Assembly (NCBI GenBank): GCA_023663385.1
Contig: JAMPHO010000001.1
Location: 871,153 to 935,152 of the forward strand
DNA from: Alistipes timonensis
GTDB lineage: Bacteria > Bacteroidota > Bacteroidia > Bacteroidales > Muribaculaceae
Reading direction: 5' to 3'
Length of the DNA: 64,000 nucleotides
This document shows, one piece after another, positions 8,050-16,094 of this stretch (position 1 is its first letter; each line of letters begins with the position of its first letter). The notes beneath the pieces were generated by a model. The model searched no databases and was not told the DNA's origin. It saw only the letters and a list, made by a program, of their open reading frames with translations. Both the position numbers and the translations under genes were made by a program.

Positions 8050-9612
8050 ATGGCTAACGACAATTTCAATAACACGCGCCGGTATGGCAATCCGCGCGAC
8101 AACCAGCAGAAACTGCTCGATTCGGAGGGGCGCATCGCTCCCAGAGACCTTGAGGTGGAGGAGGCGGTGCTCGGCGCCCTGATGCTCGAAAAGGACGCAT
8201 ACACCACAGTGTGCGACCTGCTCAGGCCCGAATGCTTCTATGAGCCCGCGCACCAGAAGATTTTCACCGCCGTGCAGCAGCTCGGCGCGTCGCAGCAGCC
8301 TATCGATATGCTGACCGTGACGGAGAAGCTCCGCGCCAACGGCGACCTTGAAGCCGTCGGCGGCCCTGTGCGCATATCGGAACTCACCTCAAGGGTGATG
8401 TCGGGAGCCCACGTCGATTTCCACGCCCGAATCGTCGCGCAAAAGTTCCTCGCCCGCGAACTCATATCGTTCGCCTCTCAAATCGAGGCGAAAGCCTACG
8501 ACTCGGCCAACGATGTCGACGACCTTATGCAGGAAGCCGAAGGGCGCCTGTTCGAGATTTCGCAGCGCAACGTCAAGAAGGATGTCACGGCGATCGACCC
8601 GGTGATCAACCAGGCGCTCACCCAGATAGAGGCGGCCATGAACAGGGCGTCGGGTCTCAGCGGCCTCGAAACGGGTTTCCACGAACTCGACAAACTCACT
8701 TCCGGCTGGCAGAATTCCGACCTTATTATTATAGCCGCCCGTCCCGCGATGGGTAAGACCGCTTTCGTGCTCTCCATGGCCAAAAATATGTCGGTCAACC
8801 TTAACACCCCTGTCGCCATCTTCTCGCTCGAAATGAGTAACCTCCAGCTCGTTAACCGTCTTATAAGCAACGTTTGCGAGCTGCCGGGTGAGATTATCAA
8901 GAGCGGCAAACTGTCGCCGGCCGACTGGGACAAGCTTATGGCGGGCGTAAAAAACCTTTACGGAGCACCGCTATACATCGACGATACCCCGTCGCTTTCG
9001 ATTTTCGAACTCCGAACCAAAGCCCGCCGACTGGTGCGCGAACACGATGTGAAGATACTCATTATCGACTACCTACAGCTTATGAACGCCTCCGGCATGA
9101 AGTTCGGCAGCCGCGAGCAGGAGGTGTCGATGATTTCGCGTTCGCTCAAGCATCTCGCCAAAGAATTGAACATACCCATCATAGCGCTTTCCCAGCTTAA
9201 CCGATCGGTTGAAAACCGAGGCGACGGGCAAAGCAAGCGCCCGCAGCTCAGTGACCTCCGCGAATCGGGAGCGATCGAGCAGGACGCCGACATCGTGTGC
9301 TTTATCCACCGTCCGGAGTACTATCTCCACAGCGGCGAGGATGCCGAAGGGCGCGACATCCGAGGGTTGGCCCAGTTCATTGTGGCCAAGCACCGCTCGG
9401 GTAAGGTCGACGACGTTGATATGCGCTTCGTGAGCCAGTTCGCCCGATTCCAGAACTGGGATGAGAACCGAATCGCCACCCAGGAGGTGGTCGGTTCGAA
9501 GCTCAACGGTGGCGGCAGCGTCGGAGGCGCCGAAGACCCGTTCAGCTCCGCGCCCCCTGCCGGAGGCTCGGCCGACATCTCCTCGGACGGAATGGGCGGA
9601 GTACCATTCTGA
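8050..9612 (+). CDS. dnaB: Replicative DNA helicase DnaB
   Basis: A 520-residue hexameric 5'-3' helicase that unwinds DNA ahead of the replisome. The N-terminal DnaG-binding domain starts with LEVEEAVLGALML. The RecA-like motor holds the Walker A segment ARPAMGKTAF and the Walker B segment ILIIDYLQLM, followed by SQLNRSVE and the arginine-finger region SDLRESGAIEQDAD. There is no intein. The last 35 residues are Gly/Ser/Pro-rich and end in GGVPF, unlike the compact core. It has its own promoter and faces a gene on the opposite strand. Confidence 0.97.
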   Translation: MANDNFNNTRRYGNPRDNQQKLLDSEGRIAPRDLEVEEAVLGALMLEKDAYTTVCDLLRPECFYEPAHQKIFTAVQQLGASQQPIDMLTVTEKLRANGDLEAVGGPVRISELTSRVMSGAHVDFHARIVAQKFLARELISFASQIEAKAYDSANDVDDLMQEAEGRLFEISQRNVKKDVTAIDPVINQALTQIEAAMNRASGLSGLETGFHELDKLTSGWQNSDLIIIAARPAMGKTAFVLSMAKNMSVNLNTPVAIFSLEMSNLQLVNRLISNVCELPGEIIKSGKLSPADWDKLMAGVKNLYGAPLYIDDTPSLSIFELRTKARRLVREHDVKILIIDYLQLMNASGMKFGSREQEVSMISRSLKHLAKELNIPIIALSQLNRSVENRGDGQSKRPQLSDLRESGAIEQDADIVCFIHRPEYYLHSGEDAEGRDIRGLAQFIVAKHRSGKVDDVDMRFVSQFARFQNWDENRIATQEVVGSKLNGGGSVGGAEDPFSSAPPAGGSADISSDGMGGVPF

Positions 9613-9645
9613 TACCCCGCCCGTAGTTCGTCAGTGCCATATCCG

Positions 9646-10623
9646 TCAGAATGTGGCTGATAGCCTGAACCCGAACGCCTTGGATTCACCCGGCAATGGT
9701 GCCGGAATCAACAGTGGCTCCGAGGAGAAGCATCCCGGCCCGATGTTGCGGCATTTGCCTGGATTGAAGTACCCCATCACCTCGTTCAGCGGGTCGAGGA
9801 AGAACGCCACTATATGACCGAGTACAGGCGAGCCGAGCAGCTCGTAGTCGTTGTCGACAATGAATCGTTTCGCGCGGTAGCAACCCTCACCGAGCAGCGA
9901 TCCGATAATCGGAGTGACAAACAGGTCCTGGTATGACGGGCGCTCCATGCACGCCTCGATACCGAACTCCCAGCCGATTGTGGAAATCAAGGCACTGTAG
10001 AGCATCGACTGCCAGAAGTTGAAACCGCAGGTGCGGGCCCCCATAAAGTAAGCGGCTCCGGCGTATGGGTGGAGCACATAGTTGAATATCGGATTGTCGT
10101 GGTCCCATTCCGGTCCGCGTTTGAACACGTTGCGGTACCATCTTTTATAGAACGGCACTTTACGTAGCGAAGCTCGGTTCCATGTTGTCGCGTCCTCGGG
10201 AAGGAGCTCCAACACGAAGAGTGTGCCAATGAATGCCCCTGACAGCACCGCCGTGTTGATCCACATCCCGTGCCAGTAAGGCTCGGAGCGCGTCCATGAC
10301 GCGGGCAGATGGTACAGCGAACGCGGGCGGTCGGGAATCATTGCGAGCGTATCGGCCCACATTCTCTGGGGCGCGCCAACGGAGTCGGGAGGAGCCTCGG
10401 GAGGTCCCATCGGTTCGTCAGAGACGACCTCCGGCATCTCTTCCGGGATCACAGTGGACGTGTTCTGCACGAGCAGATGGTCTATTGTGGCCGTAGCCAG
10501 GGAGTCAGCGTTCTCGGAAGCCACACATGGAAGGGCAATCAGAGTCAGCACGAGAGAGAGGAGGAACATCAGCATCGCGTATTTCCACCGTAGGCTTCTG
10601 CGGATTTTAGAATTGAATTTCAT
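9646..10623 (-). CDS. DUF3943 domain envelope protein
   Basis: A 325-residue protein with an N-terminal hydrophobic export signal (about residues 15-36). The rest is the aromatic-rich DUF3943 pattern common in Bacteroidota: FNYVLHPYAGAAYFMGAR, then SALISTIGWEFGIEA and VDNDYELLGSPVLGHIVAFFLDP. Its function is not known. Alternating hydrophobic and aromatic stretches would suit an outer-membrane or periplasmic membrane-associated protein. It converges on dnaB with a 33-base gap and is divergent from the permease at 10787. Confidence 0.7.
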   Translation of the reverse strand: MKFNSKIRRSLRWKYAMLMFLLSLVLTLIALPCVASENADSLATATIDHLLVQNTSTVIPEEMPEVVSDEPMGPPEAPPDSVGAPQRMWADTLAMIPDRPRSLYHLPASWTRSEPYWHGMWINTAVLSGAFIGTLFVLELLPEDATTWNRASLRKVPFYKRWYRNVFKRGPEWDHDNPIFNYVLHPYAGAAYFMGARTCGFNFWQSMLYSALISTIGWEFGIEACMERPSYQDLFVTPIIGSLLGEGCYRAKRFIVDNDYELLGSPVLGHIVAFFLDPLNEVMGYFNPGKCRNIGPGCFSSEPLLIPAPLPGESKAFGFRLSATF

Positions 10624-10774
10624 TGTTCCTCAATTTAAGCAAAGTATTATAATGAATTATCCCTCAGAGGGGGCGTTACTTGCAGCCCCCCTTAATAGCC
10701 GAGAATCTAATAGCTCTCGGTTAATCTTATAACAAACAACCCGCCAAGTTGTCAATCTTTTTAATATATTTTCA

Positions 10775-10782
10775 TAAATTCG
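10775..10782 (+). promoter_or_regulatory. -7 box placing transcription start at the GTG codon
   Basis: TAAATTCG fits the -7 box (C for T). The GTG start codon of the permease begins five bases after it, about where transcription should start, so the mRNA would be leaderless or nearly so. A TTG at 10749-10751 is the only -33 candidate, at a long 23-base spacing. Confidence 0.45.
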
Positions 10783-10786
10783 CGGT

Positions 10787-12028
10787 GTGAACGTCGCTTT
10801 ATTCTTGAGCCGTCGGCTTAGACTGACGCCCGGAGACACTAACCGCCCGTCGACCAACGTGGTTATCGCCGTGGCCGGAATCGCATGCGCGGCAGCGGTA
10901 ATGTTGCTGTCGCTCAGCATTGTGCTCGGATTTAAGGACGCTATCAGGGCTAAGGTCGCCGGTTTCGAGGCCGCCGTGACCGTAGAACCCGCGTCGAATG
11001 TGAGTGGCGACGCTTCGCGACCCGTTGAGATAGTCGGTGCGGTAGGGAAAGCCATAGAGAAAGCCGTTCCCGGAGCGGAGGCTTCGCTGTCGGCGCGGCA
11101 CGCCGGAATATTGAAAACCGACGACGATTTCCTCGGCGTAATGTTCCGGGACCTGCCCCAGACCGAAACCGGGCGGAGATTTGTGCTCGACAACCTGGTG
11201 TCGGGTTCTTTGCCCGCCGACAGCGCGCGGGAACTTCTGATTTCCGAACCCCAGGCATCGAAACTGAAACTCGCTCCGGGCGACAAGATTTTCGCCTACT
11301 TCTTTGTGGACGGGGCGCTTAAAGCGCGCCGCTACACCATCAGCGGAACTTTCCGCAGTAATTTCGGCGATTACGATGACCTTGTGGCATACCTTCCGCT
11401 GGCCGAACTGCAAGGCGTTTGCGGGCTCTCTGATGGGCAGGGATTGCGGGTCGAGCTCAACGGCATTAATGAGGATGATATAAGTCGGTCGTCCGAACGG
11501 CTGCAACAGGAATTGAACCGGGCGTACGCGTTCGGCGAGATTGGGGAGCCGATGGTGGTCGATACCGTGCTCCGCTCTGGCGCGATGTACTACAACTGGC
11601 TCGGTCTGCTCGACACCAACGTTGTAGTCATTCTCATACTTATGGGGTGCGTTAGCGGGTTCACGCTGATTTCGAGCGTGTTCATACTCATCCTTGAGCG
11701 CGTGCGCATGATCGGCCAGCTGAAAAGCCTCGGTGCGACCGACGGCCTTATCAGGCGTGTGTTTATCCTCCTTGGCGGACGGATAGTGCTCATAGGGCTG
11801 ATTGCTGGTAACGTTCTCGCTCTCGGCGCGCTTCTGTGCCAGCAGACGTGGCATATGATACCACTCGACCCGCAAGCCTACTACCTTAGTTATGTGCCGG
11901 TAAGGATCAGTTGGGGTGAGGTCGCGCTGCTCAACCTCGGAGTAATCGCGGTTTCCGGCTTGCTGATGCTCATACCGTCGGCCGTGATCGCGAGAATTTC
12001 TCCAGCGAAAACCTTGCGCTTCGAATGA
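10787..12028 (+). CDS. LolC/LolE-type FtsX-family ABC transporter permease
   Basis: A 413-residue inner-membrane protein with four predicted membrane segments: one near residues 25-48 and three in the C-terminal third (near 275-300, 325-345 and 375-400), separated by a large periplasmic domain. This is the FtsX/MacB-PCD plan of lipoprotein-releasing permeases (LolC/E). The cytoplasmic coupling segment RVRMIGQLKSLGATDGLIRR is typical. In Bacteroidota such proteins often stand alone and use an ATPase encoded elsewhere; none is adjacent here. The start is GTG, chosen because NVALFLSRRL matches the usual N terminus. Confidence 0.82.
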   Translation: MNVALFLSRRLRLTPGDTNRPSTNVVIAVAGIACAAAVMLLSLSIVLGFKDAIRAKVAGFEAAVTVEPASNVSGDASRPVEIVGAVGKAIEKAVPGAEASLSARHAGILKTDDDFLGVMFRDLPQTETGRRFVLDNLVSGSLPADSARELLISEPQASKLKLAPGDKIFAYFFVDGALKARRYTISGTFRSNFGDYDDLVAYLPLAELQGVCGLSDGQGLRVELNGINEDDISRSSERLQQELNRAYAFGEIGEPMVVDTVLRSGAMYYNWLGLLDTNVVVILILMGCVSGFTLISSVFILILERVRMIGQLKSLGATDGLIRRVFILLGGRIVLIGLIAGNVLALGALLCQQTWHMIPLDPQAYYLSYVPVRISWGEVALLNLGVIAVSGLLMLIPSAVIARISPAKTLRFE

Positions 12029-12095
12029 TTGTTTAATAAAGGTGAAAAGAGGGTTACCCGTCGAGGAACGCGCACCCTATTTCGGAAATAATTTG

Positions 12096-12103
12096 TAACT
12101 TCG
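12096..12103 (+). promoter_or_regulatory. -7 promoter box upstream of rsfS
   Basis: TAACTTCG lies 78 bases before the rsfS ATG and matches TAnnTTTG with one C. No clear -33 TTTG is seen. It is placed to serve rsfS and probably ftsH. Confidence 0.42.
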
Positions 12104-12115
12104 CAAATTGTTAAA

Positions 12116-12135
12116 GCCGTCATTGTAATGACGGC
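12116..12135 (+). repeat. Perfect 9-bp inverted repeat in the rsfS leader
   Basis: GCCGTCATT and AATGACGGC are perfect complements separated by two bases, so the leader RNA could fold into a short tight hairpin between the -7 box and the start codon. No T-run follows, so it is not a terminator. Confidence 0.5.
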
Positions 12136-12181
12136 GCGATGTTTCAACAACTTCATCCATCAGCTTTGAACAGTTAATTAT

Positions 12182-12583
12182 ATGACAGATACAGTGACTT
12201 TGACGCCCTCCGGCGCGGCAACCGCCTCTGAACCCGAAACATTCGACACTTACGTTATCGACGCTATCCAGGACCGCAAAGGCAAAGAGGTGACGATTAT
12301 TGACCTTTCGGCAATCGAGGCTGCGCCCGCCAGGAAATTCATCCTGTGCCAGGGCACATCAAGCCAGCAGGTCGCGTCTATTGCCGACCATGTGCGCGAC
12401 TCGCTGCTTGAGAAGCACGGCATCAAGCCCTACAATTACGACGGTTACCGCAACGCGCAGTGGATCGTCATCGACTACGGCGACACACTCGTGCATGTGT
12501 TCACCCGCGAGGCGCGCACGCTCTACAATCTCGAAGAGCTCTGGAGCGACGCCGTGATAACCGCTATCCCCGACCTCGACTGA
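12182..12583 (+). CDS. rsfS: Ribosome silencing factor RsfS
   Basis: A 133-residue member of the RsfS/Iojap family, which binds ribosomal protein uL14 and blocks subunit joining when nutrients are short. It contains the family segments DRKGKEVTIIDL, FILCQGTSSQQVASIADHV and QWIVIDYGDTLVHVF. Length is normal once a short Ala/Thr-rich N-terminal extension is allowed for. The pairing rsfS-ftsH, 41 bases apart on the same strand, is common in Bacteroidota and suggests one operon. Confidence 0.92.
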   Translation: MTDTVTLTPSGAATASEPETFDTYVIDAIQDRKGKEVTIIDLSAIEAAPARKFILCQGTSSQQVASIADHVRDSLLEKHGIKPYNYDGYRNAQWIVIDYGDTLVHVFTREARTLYNLEELWSDAVITAIPDLD

Positions 12584-12624
12584 GGCCCACCCCATTCACC
12601 AGGAAAGAACCCCATCACAACCAA

Positions 12625-14691
12625 ATGGCCGATAAAAACCAACCCACCAGCAACGGCTCGTCGGGAGGAAAGAAAAAGACTCCCCAAATCCGGTTCAGTT
12701 TGTTCTGGATGTACGCCGTGATACTCCTCTTCCTTTTCGGAGCCTACTACTTCGACGACAACTCCATAAAGAAGCAGGTAAAATACTCCGAATTTGAAAG
12801 CTACCTAACCGACTCCGTGATTTCCCACAACCACGGCATTACGGAAATTATCGTTGACAAGCGTAAAGGGATAGCGACCGCCATGCTTTCCGACTCCCTG
12901 GCAAAAAAGATATTCCACGAAAGCCAGTATAAGGACGGAGGCGAGGCATGCATCACAACCCAGATTCCCGAACTTGGCGACTTCTCGCGCAAAATCGACG
13001 CTTTGCGCCAAGCCGAGATATACACCGGCCCGGTGGATTACGAAGAGGGCACCGACCTTTCCGCCATACTCTGGACTTTCGGCCCGGTGCTTCTGCTCGT
13101 GGCTTTCTGGTTCTTCATCATGAAGCGTATGAGCGGTCGCGACGGCTCGGGCGGAGTGTTCTCAGTAGGCAAGTCCAAGGCGCAGATTTTCGACAAGGAC
13201 GGCCCTGTGAAGGTCACGTTCCAGGACGTGGCCGGACTCTCCGAGGCCAAAGTCGAAATCGAGGAAATCGTTGAGTTCCTGAAGAATCCGCAGCGCTACA
13301 CCAACCTCGGCGGCAAGATTCCCAAGGGTGCCCTGCTCGTTGGCCCTCCGGGAACGGGCAAGACGCTGCTCGCCAAGGCTGTGGCCGGCGAGGCCAATGT
13401 GCCTTTCTTCTCGATGTCCGGCTCTGATTTCGTTGAAATGTTTGTCGGAGTCGGTGCCTCGCGAGTGCGCGACCTCTTCCAGAAAGCCAAGGAAAAGGCG
13501 CCCTGCATTGTGTTCATCGACGAAATCGACGCAGTGGGCCGCGCTCGCGGCAAGAACCCCAACATGGGTGCCAACGACGAGCGTGAGAACACTCTCAACC
13601 AGCTCCTCACCGAAATGGACGGCTTCGGCACCAACAGCGGCGTGATCATACTCGCCGCCACCAACCGTGCCGACATTCTCGACAAGGCCCTGCTCCGAGC
13701 CGGCCGTTTCGACCGTCAGATCTACGTCGAGCTCCCCGAGCTCAACGACCGAGTGGCCATTTTCAAAGTGCATCTCAAGAATATCAAGATTGATGAGAGC
13801 GTGGATGTCGACCTGCTGGCACGCCAGACTCCCGGTTTCTCGGGTGCCGACATCGCCAACGTCTGCAACGAGGCCGCGCTTATCGCCGCCCGCCGCAACA
13901 AGGAGGTCGTTCAGAAACAGGATTTCATTGACGCCGTTGACCGCATAATCGGCGGTCTTGAAAAGCGATCGAAAATAACCACCGAGGAGGAGAAGCGCGC
14001 CATCGCCTGTCACGAGGCCGGACACGCCACTGTAAGCTGGTTCCTCCGCTATGCCAATCCCCTGATCAAGGTAACAATCGTGCCGCGAGGCAGAGCGCTC
14101 GGTGCCGCGTGGTACCTACCCGAGGAGCGCCAGATAACCCCCTCGCAGGCCATTCTCGACGAAATGTGCGCCACTCTCGGCGGACGTGCAGCCGAGGAAC
14201 TGTTCCTGGGCCGAATATCTACCGGGGCCGCCAACGACCTGGAGCGCGTGACCAAACAGGCCTACGCCATGGTGGTATACTACGGCATGAGTGACCGCCT
14301 CCCCAACCTCTCCTACTACGATTCGTCAGGCCAGAACTACGGTTTCTCAAAACCTTACAGCGACGACCGAGCCAGGCTCATCGACGAGGAGGTGTCGCGC
14401 ATCATCAACGAGCAGTACGAGCGCGCCAAGGCCATACTCAAGGAACACGCCGAGGGACACAACAAGCTCGCCGAAGTGCTCTTCACCCGCGAGGTAATCT
14501 TTACCGAGGATGTCGAGCTGATATTCGGGAAACGCCAGTGGGCTTCGCGCACCGACGAGATTCTCGCCGCGCAGAAAGCGGCAGCGGATGCCGGCAAGCA
14601 GCTCCCTCCGCCCGTTCCCGTCGATGTGGAGGCTACAGAAGTAGCGCCGGAAGATAATCCTGAAGGCGAGAAGCCCGGCGACAAAGAATAG
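12625..14691 (+). CDS. ftsH: ATP-dependent zinc metalloprotease FtsH
   Basis: A 688-residue membrane AAA+ protease that degrades damaged membrane proteins and short-lived regulators. Two membrane segments (about residues 28-46 and 150-170) flank a periplasmic domain. The ATPase has Walker A GPPGTGKT (240-247), DEIDAVGR and the second region of homology [19 protein letters not shown]. The zinc site is HEAGH (463-467). An open frame extends 55 codons upstream into rsfS, but MADKNQP at 12625 gives the normal N terminus. The C-terminal tail is Pro/Glu-rich. Confidence 0.96.
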   Translation: MADKNQPTSNGSSGGKKKTPQIRFSLFWMYAVILLFLFGAYYFDDNSIKKQVKYSEFESYLTDSVISHNHGITEIIVDKRKGIATAMLSDSLAKKIFHESQYKDGGEACITTQIPELGDFSRKIDALRQAEIYTGPVDYEEGTDLSAILWTFGPVLLLVAFWFFIMKRMSGRDGSGGVFSVGKSKAQIFDKDGPVKVTFQDVAGLSEAKVEIEEIVEFLKNPQRYTNLGGKIPKGALLVGPPGTGKTLLAKAVAGEANVPFFSMSGSDFVEMFVGVGASRVRDLFQKAKEKAPCIVFIDEIDAVGRARGKNPNMGANDERENTLNQLLTEMDGFGTNSGVIILAATNRADILDKALLRAGRFDRQIYVELPELNDRVAIFKVHLKNIKIDESVDVDLLARQTPGFSGADIANVCNEAALIAARRNKEVVQKQDFIDAVDRIIGGLEKRSKITTEEEKRAIACHEAGHATVSWFLRYANPLIKVTIVPRGRALGAAWYLPEERQITPSQAILDEMCATLGGRAAEELFLGRISTGAANDLERVTKQAYAMVVYYGMSDRLPNLSYYDSSGQNYGFSKPYSDDRARLIDEEVSRIINEQYERAKAILKEHAEGHNKLAEVLFTREVIFTEDVELIFGKRQWASRTDEILAAQKAAADAGKQLPPPVPVDVEATEVAPEDNPEGEKPGDKE

Positions 14692-14699
14692 TACCCCGA

Positions 14700-14716
14700 G
14701 TAGCCAAATTGGCTAC
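14700..14716. promoter_or_regulatory. 17-bp perfect palindrome, candidate operator
   Basis: GTAGCCAA-A-TTGGCTAC is a perfect palindrome of two 8-bp arms around one base. It lies nine bases after the ftsH stop and 30 bases before the -33 element of the next promoter. With no T-run it is unlikely to be a terminator. It could be a binding site for the TetR-type protein at 14985, which is only inference. Confidence 0.4.
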
Positions 14717-14745
14717 AACAACCGTGCCACCGCGCGTCGAACCTT

Positions 14746-14777
14746 ATTGCGGGCGCCACAAATATTGAGTATATTTG
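14746..14777 (+). promoter_or_regulatory. Bacteroidota-type promoter of the TetR regulator
   Basis: ATTG at 14746-14749 and TATATTTG at 14770-14777 are separated by 20 bases, a full match to the -7 consensus with a one-base-off -33 box. Transcription would start near 14782, giving a leader of about 200 bases. Confidence 0.6.
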
Positions 14778-14862
14778 TGGCGCTTATTCTTTTAACATCG
14801 GACCGCCCGTAGGATGGATGGAGCGGGCGCTCCACTAACAACCTAACAAACAACCGCTTGCG

Positions 14863-14955
14863 ATGTTCGAAAAGGCATTTTTTCGAGTCTCGGGGCATGT
14901 GCGGTGGGCTATTTTGCCGCGCCAACTCGTCTCTTGCCCCGACTTTAAGTCTTAA
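14863..14955 (+). CDS. Possible 30-residue leader ORF
   Basis: An ATG with A-rich upstream sequence opens a 30-codon frame (MFEKAFFRVSGHVRW...) that ends 29 bases before the TetR start. The same RNA segment can form an 8-bp helix between TCGGGGCA (14890-14897) and TGCCCCGA (14935-14942). It may be a leader peptide, or just an open frame by chance. I do not recognise the peptide. Confidence 0.25.
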   Translation: MFEKAFFRVSGHVRWAILPRQLVSCPDFKS

Positions 14956-14984
14956 TCGGCATCCAGGCACAAAAAATCTTGAAT

Positions 14985-15698
14985 ATGGAATCAGCCAACG
15001 ACACCCAGACAATCCGACGCCCGAGGCGGTCTAAGGCCGACATCGAGGAAGCCATCATGAAGGCGGCGGTAGCCCAGATCAAGAAAAAGGGCTTTTCGCT
15101 CGCCCTCGTCACTGACATTGTGAAGAAGGCCAAAATCGAGCCGATTGTGTTCTACAACAGGTATAAGAATCTTGAGGACTTCTTTGACGAGTTTGTCAAG
15201 AAGTACGATTACTGGCTCAGCGATTTCGCCCGCGGAAACCTCAGCGACCTTGAGAATCCTGAAAAATACGGCGATTTCCTCGGCAAACTCATGACCGCGC
15301 TTGTCAACGACGCCGTAATGACCGAGATACTCCGTTGGGAAATTTCCGAAGGGAACCACATTACGGAGCGCACCGCCAAGCTACGCGAGCTCCACTCCAA
15401 GGAGCTGCTCGACTGTGTGGCAGGGCTCGAAGGGGGCGACGAAGTCGACGCCCAAGCCTTGGTCGCCATCGCGGTCGCCGGTATATTCTACCTCATTCTG
15501 CACAAAGACCGCTCGACTTTTTGCGGCATTGACCTCAATTCCGACGAAGGCAAGAAGCGGGTAACCGACGCGTGCGGCAGAATAGGCGAGCTCGTTTTCT
15601 GCGGCGACGCCGTGCGCCGCGAGCGGGAACGCATAGCCGCGAATCTACGCGCGAGTGGCGTTTCGCAGGATATTATCGACTCGGCACTGGCTCGTTAA
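14985..15698 (+). CDS. TetR/AcrR-family transcriptional regulator
   Basis: A 237-residue regulator. The N-terminal helix-turn-helix spans about residues 18-65: RSKADIEEAIMKAAVAQI, then FSLALVTDIVKKAKIEPIVFYNRYKNLEDFF, the standard TetR fold where FYNRYKN stands for the usual YxHFxsK. The C-terminal domain, which would bind a ligand and dimerise, is not close to any family I know. The frame can be extended to a TTG at 14979, but ATG 14985 is the natural start. It may control its own promoter or unlinked genes; no transporter is adjacent. Confidence 0.82.
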   Translation: MESANDTQTIRRPRRSKADIEEAIMKAAVAQIKKKGFSLALVTDIVKKAKIEPIVFYNRYKNLEDFFDEFVKKYDYWLSDFARGNLSDLENPEKYGDFLGKLMTALVNDAVMTEILRWEISEGNHITERTAKLRELHSKELLDCVAGLEGGDEVDAQALVAIAVAGIFYLILHKDRSTFCGIDLNSDEGKKRVTDACGRIGELVFCGDAVRRERERIAANLRASGVSQDIIDSALAR

Positions 15699-15721
15699 CA
15701 TACACCTTCAAACCATACATC

Positions 15722-15762
15722 GGCTCCGCCATCCCGCACCTCGCAAGTTGGATGGCGGAGCC
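15722..15762 (+). terminator. 13-bp perfect hairpin after the TetR gene
   Basis: GGCTCCGCCATCC (15722-15734) and GGATGGCGGAGCC (15750-15762) are perfect complements around a 15-base loop, starting 24 bases after the TetR stop. Only TTTATA follows, a weak T-run, so termination is likely but not certain. Confidence 0.65.
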
Positions 15763-15786
15763 TTTATACGCCTTTCCGCCCTCGGA

Positions 15787-15819
15787 TTGGTAAAATGTCG
15801 CGAAAATTTGCTAATTTTG
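15787..15819 (+). promoter_or_regulatory. Promoter upstream of the small membrane protein and dxs
   Basis: TAATTTTG at 15812-15819 is a perfect -7 box. TTG at 15787-15789 lies 22 bases upstream and can serve as the -33 element. Transcription would begin near 15824, about 60 bases before the first start codon. Confidence 0.6.
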
Positions 15820-15884
15820 CTTTTAAATAGCGCCTAAGCGCCGATTCCGGCGCGACGGCGTAGTACAATAAGACTATTCAACTG

Positions 15885-16094
15885 ATGAGCGTATCCGTAA
15901 TTCTGAGGTTCGTGATTATCGGGTTGCTATGGTTGGGAATATGCGCCATACTGATTACCAGGATGGTAGCGCAGCAGATACCGATCACTCTGCTGTCTCT
16001 GTTCCCTATAATAGCTTCCGGTTTCATCATTTTCATACCACTTTACAAAAAATATGTCGGCAACAACAAACCAAACAGCAAAAAGCGCGGATGA
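15885..16094 (+). CDS. Small two-helix inner-membrane protein
   Basis: A 69-residue protein with two hydrophobic segments (about residues 5-25 and 33-52) and a basic tail (KPNSKKRG), so both ends should lie in the cytoplasm. I do not recognise a family. It follows a good promoter, and its last 41 bases overlap the start of dxs in another frame, which suggests translational coupling or a role as a leader for dxs. No function is assigned. Confidence 0.6.
   Translation: MSVSVILRFVIIGLLWLGICAILITRMVAQQIPITLLSLFPIIASGFIIFIPLYKKYVGNNKPNSKKRG

Noticed and set aside
10638..10660. Promoter of the DUF3943 gene on the minus strand
   Set aside because: The sequence TACTTTG there is one base short of TAnnTTTG, and no -33 box is present, so it was not called.
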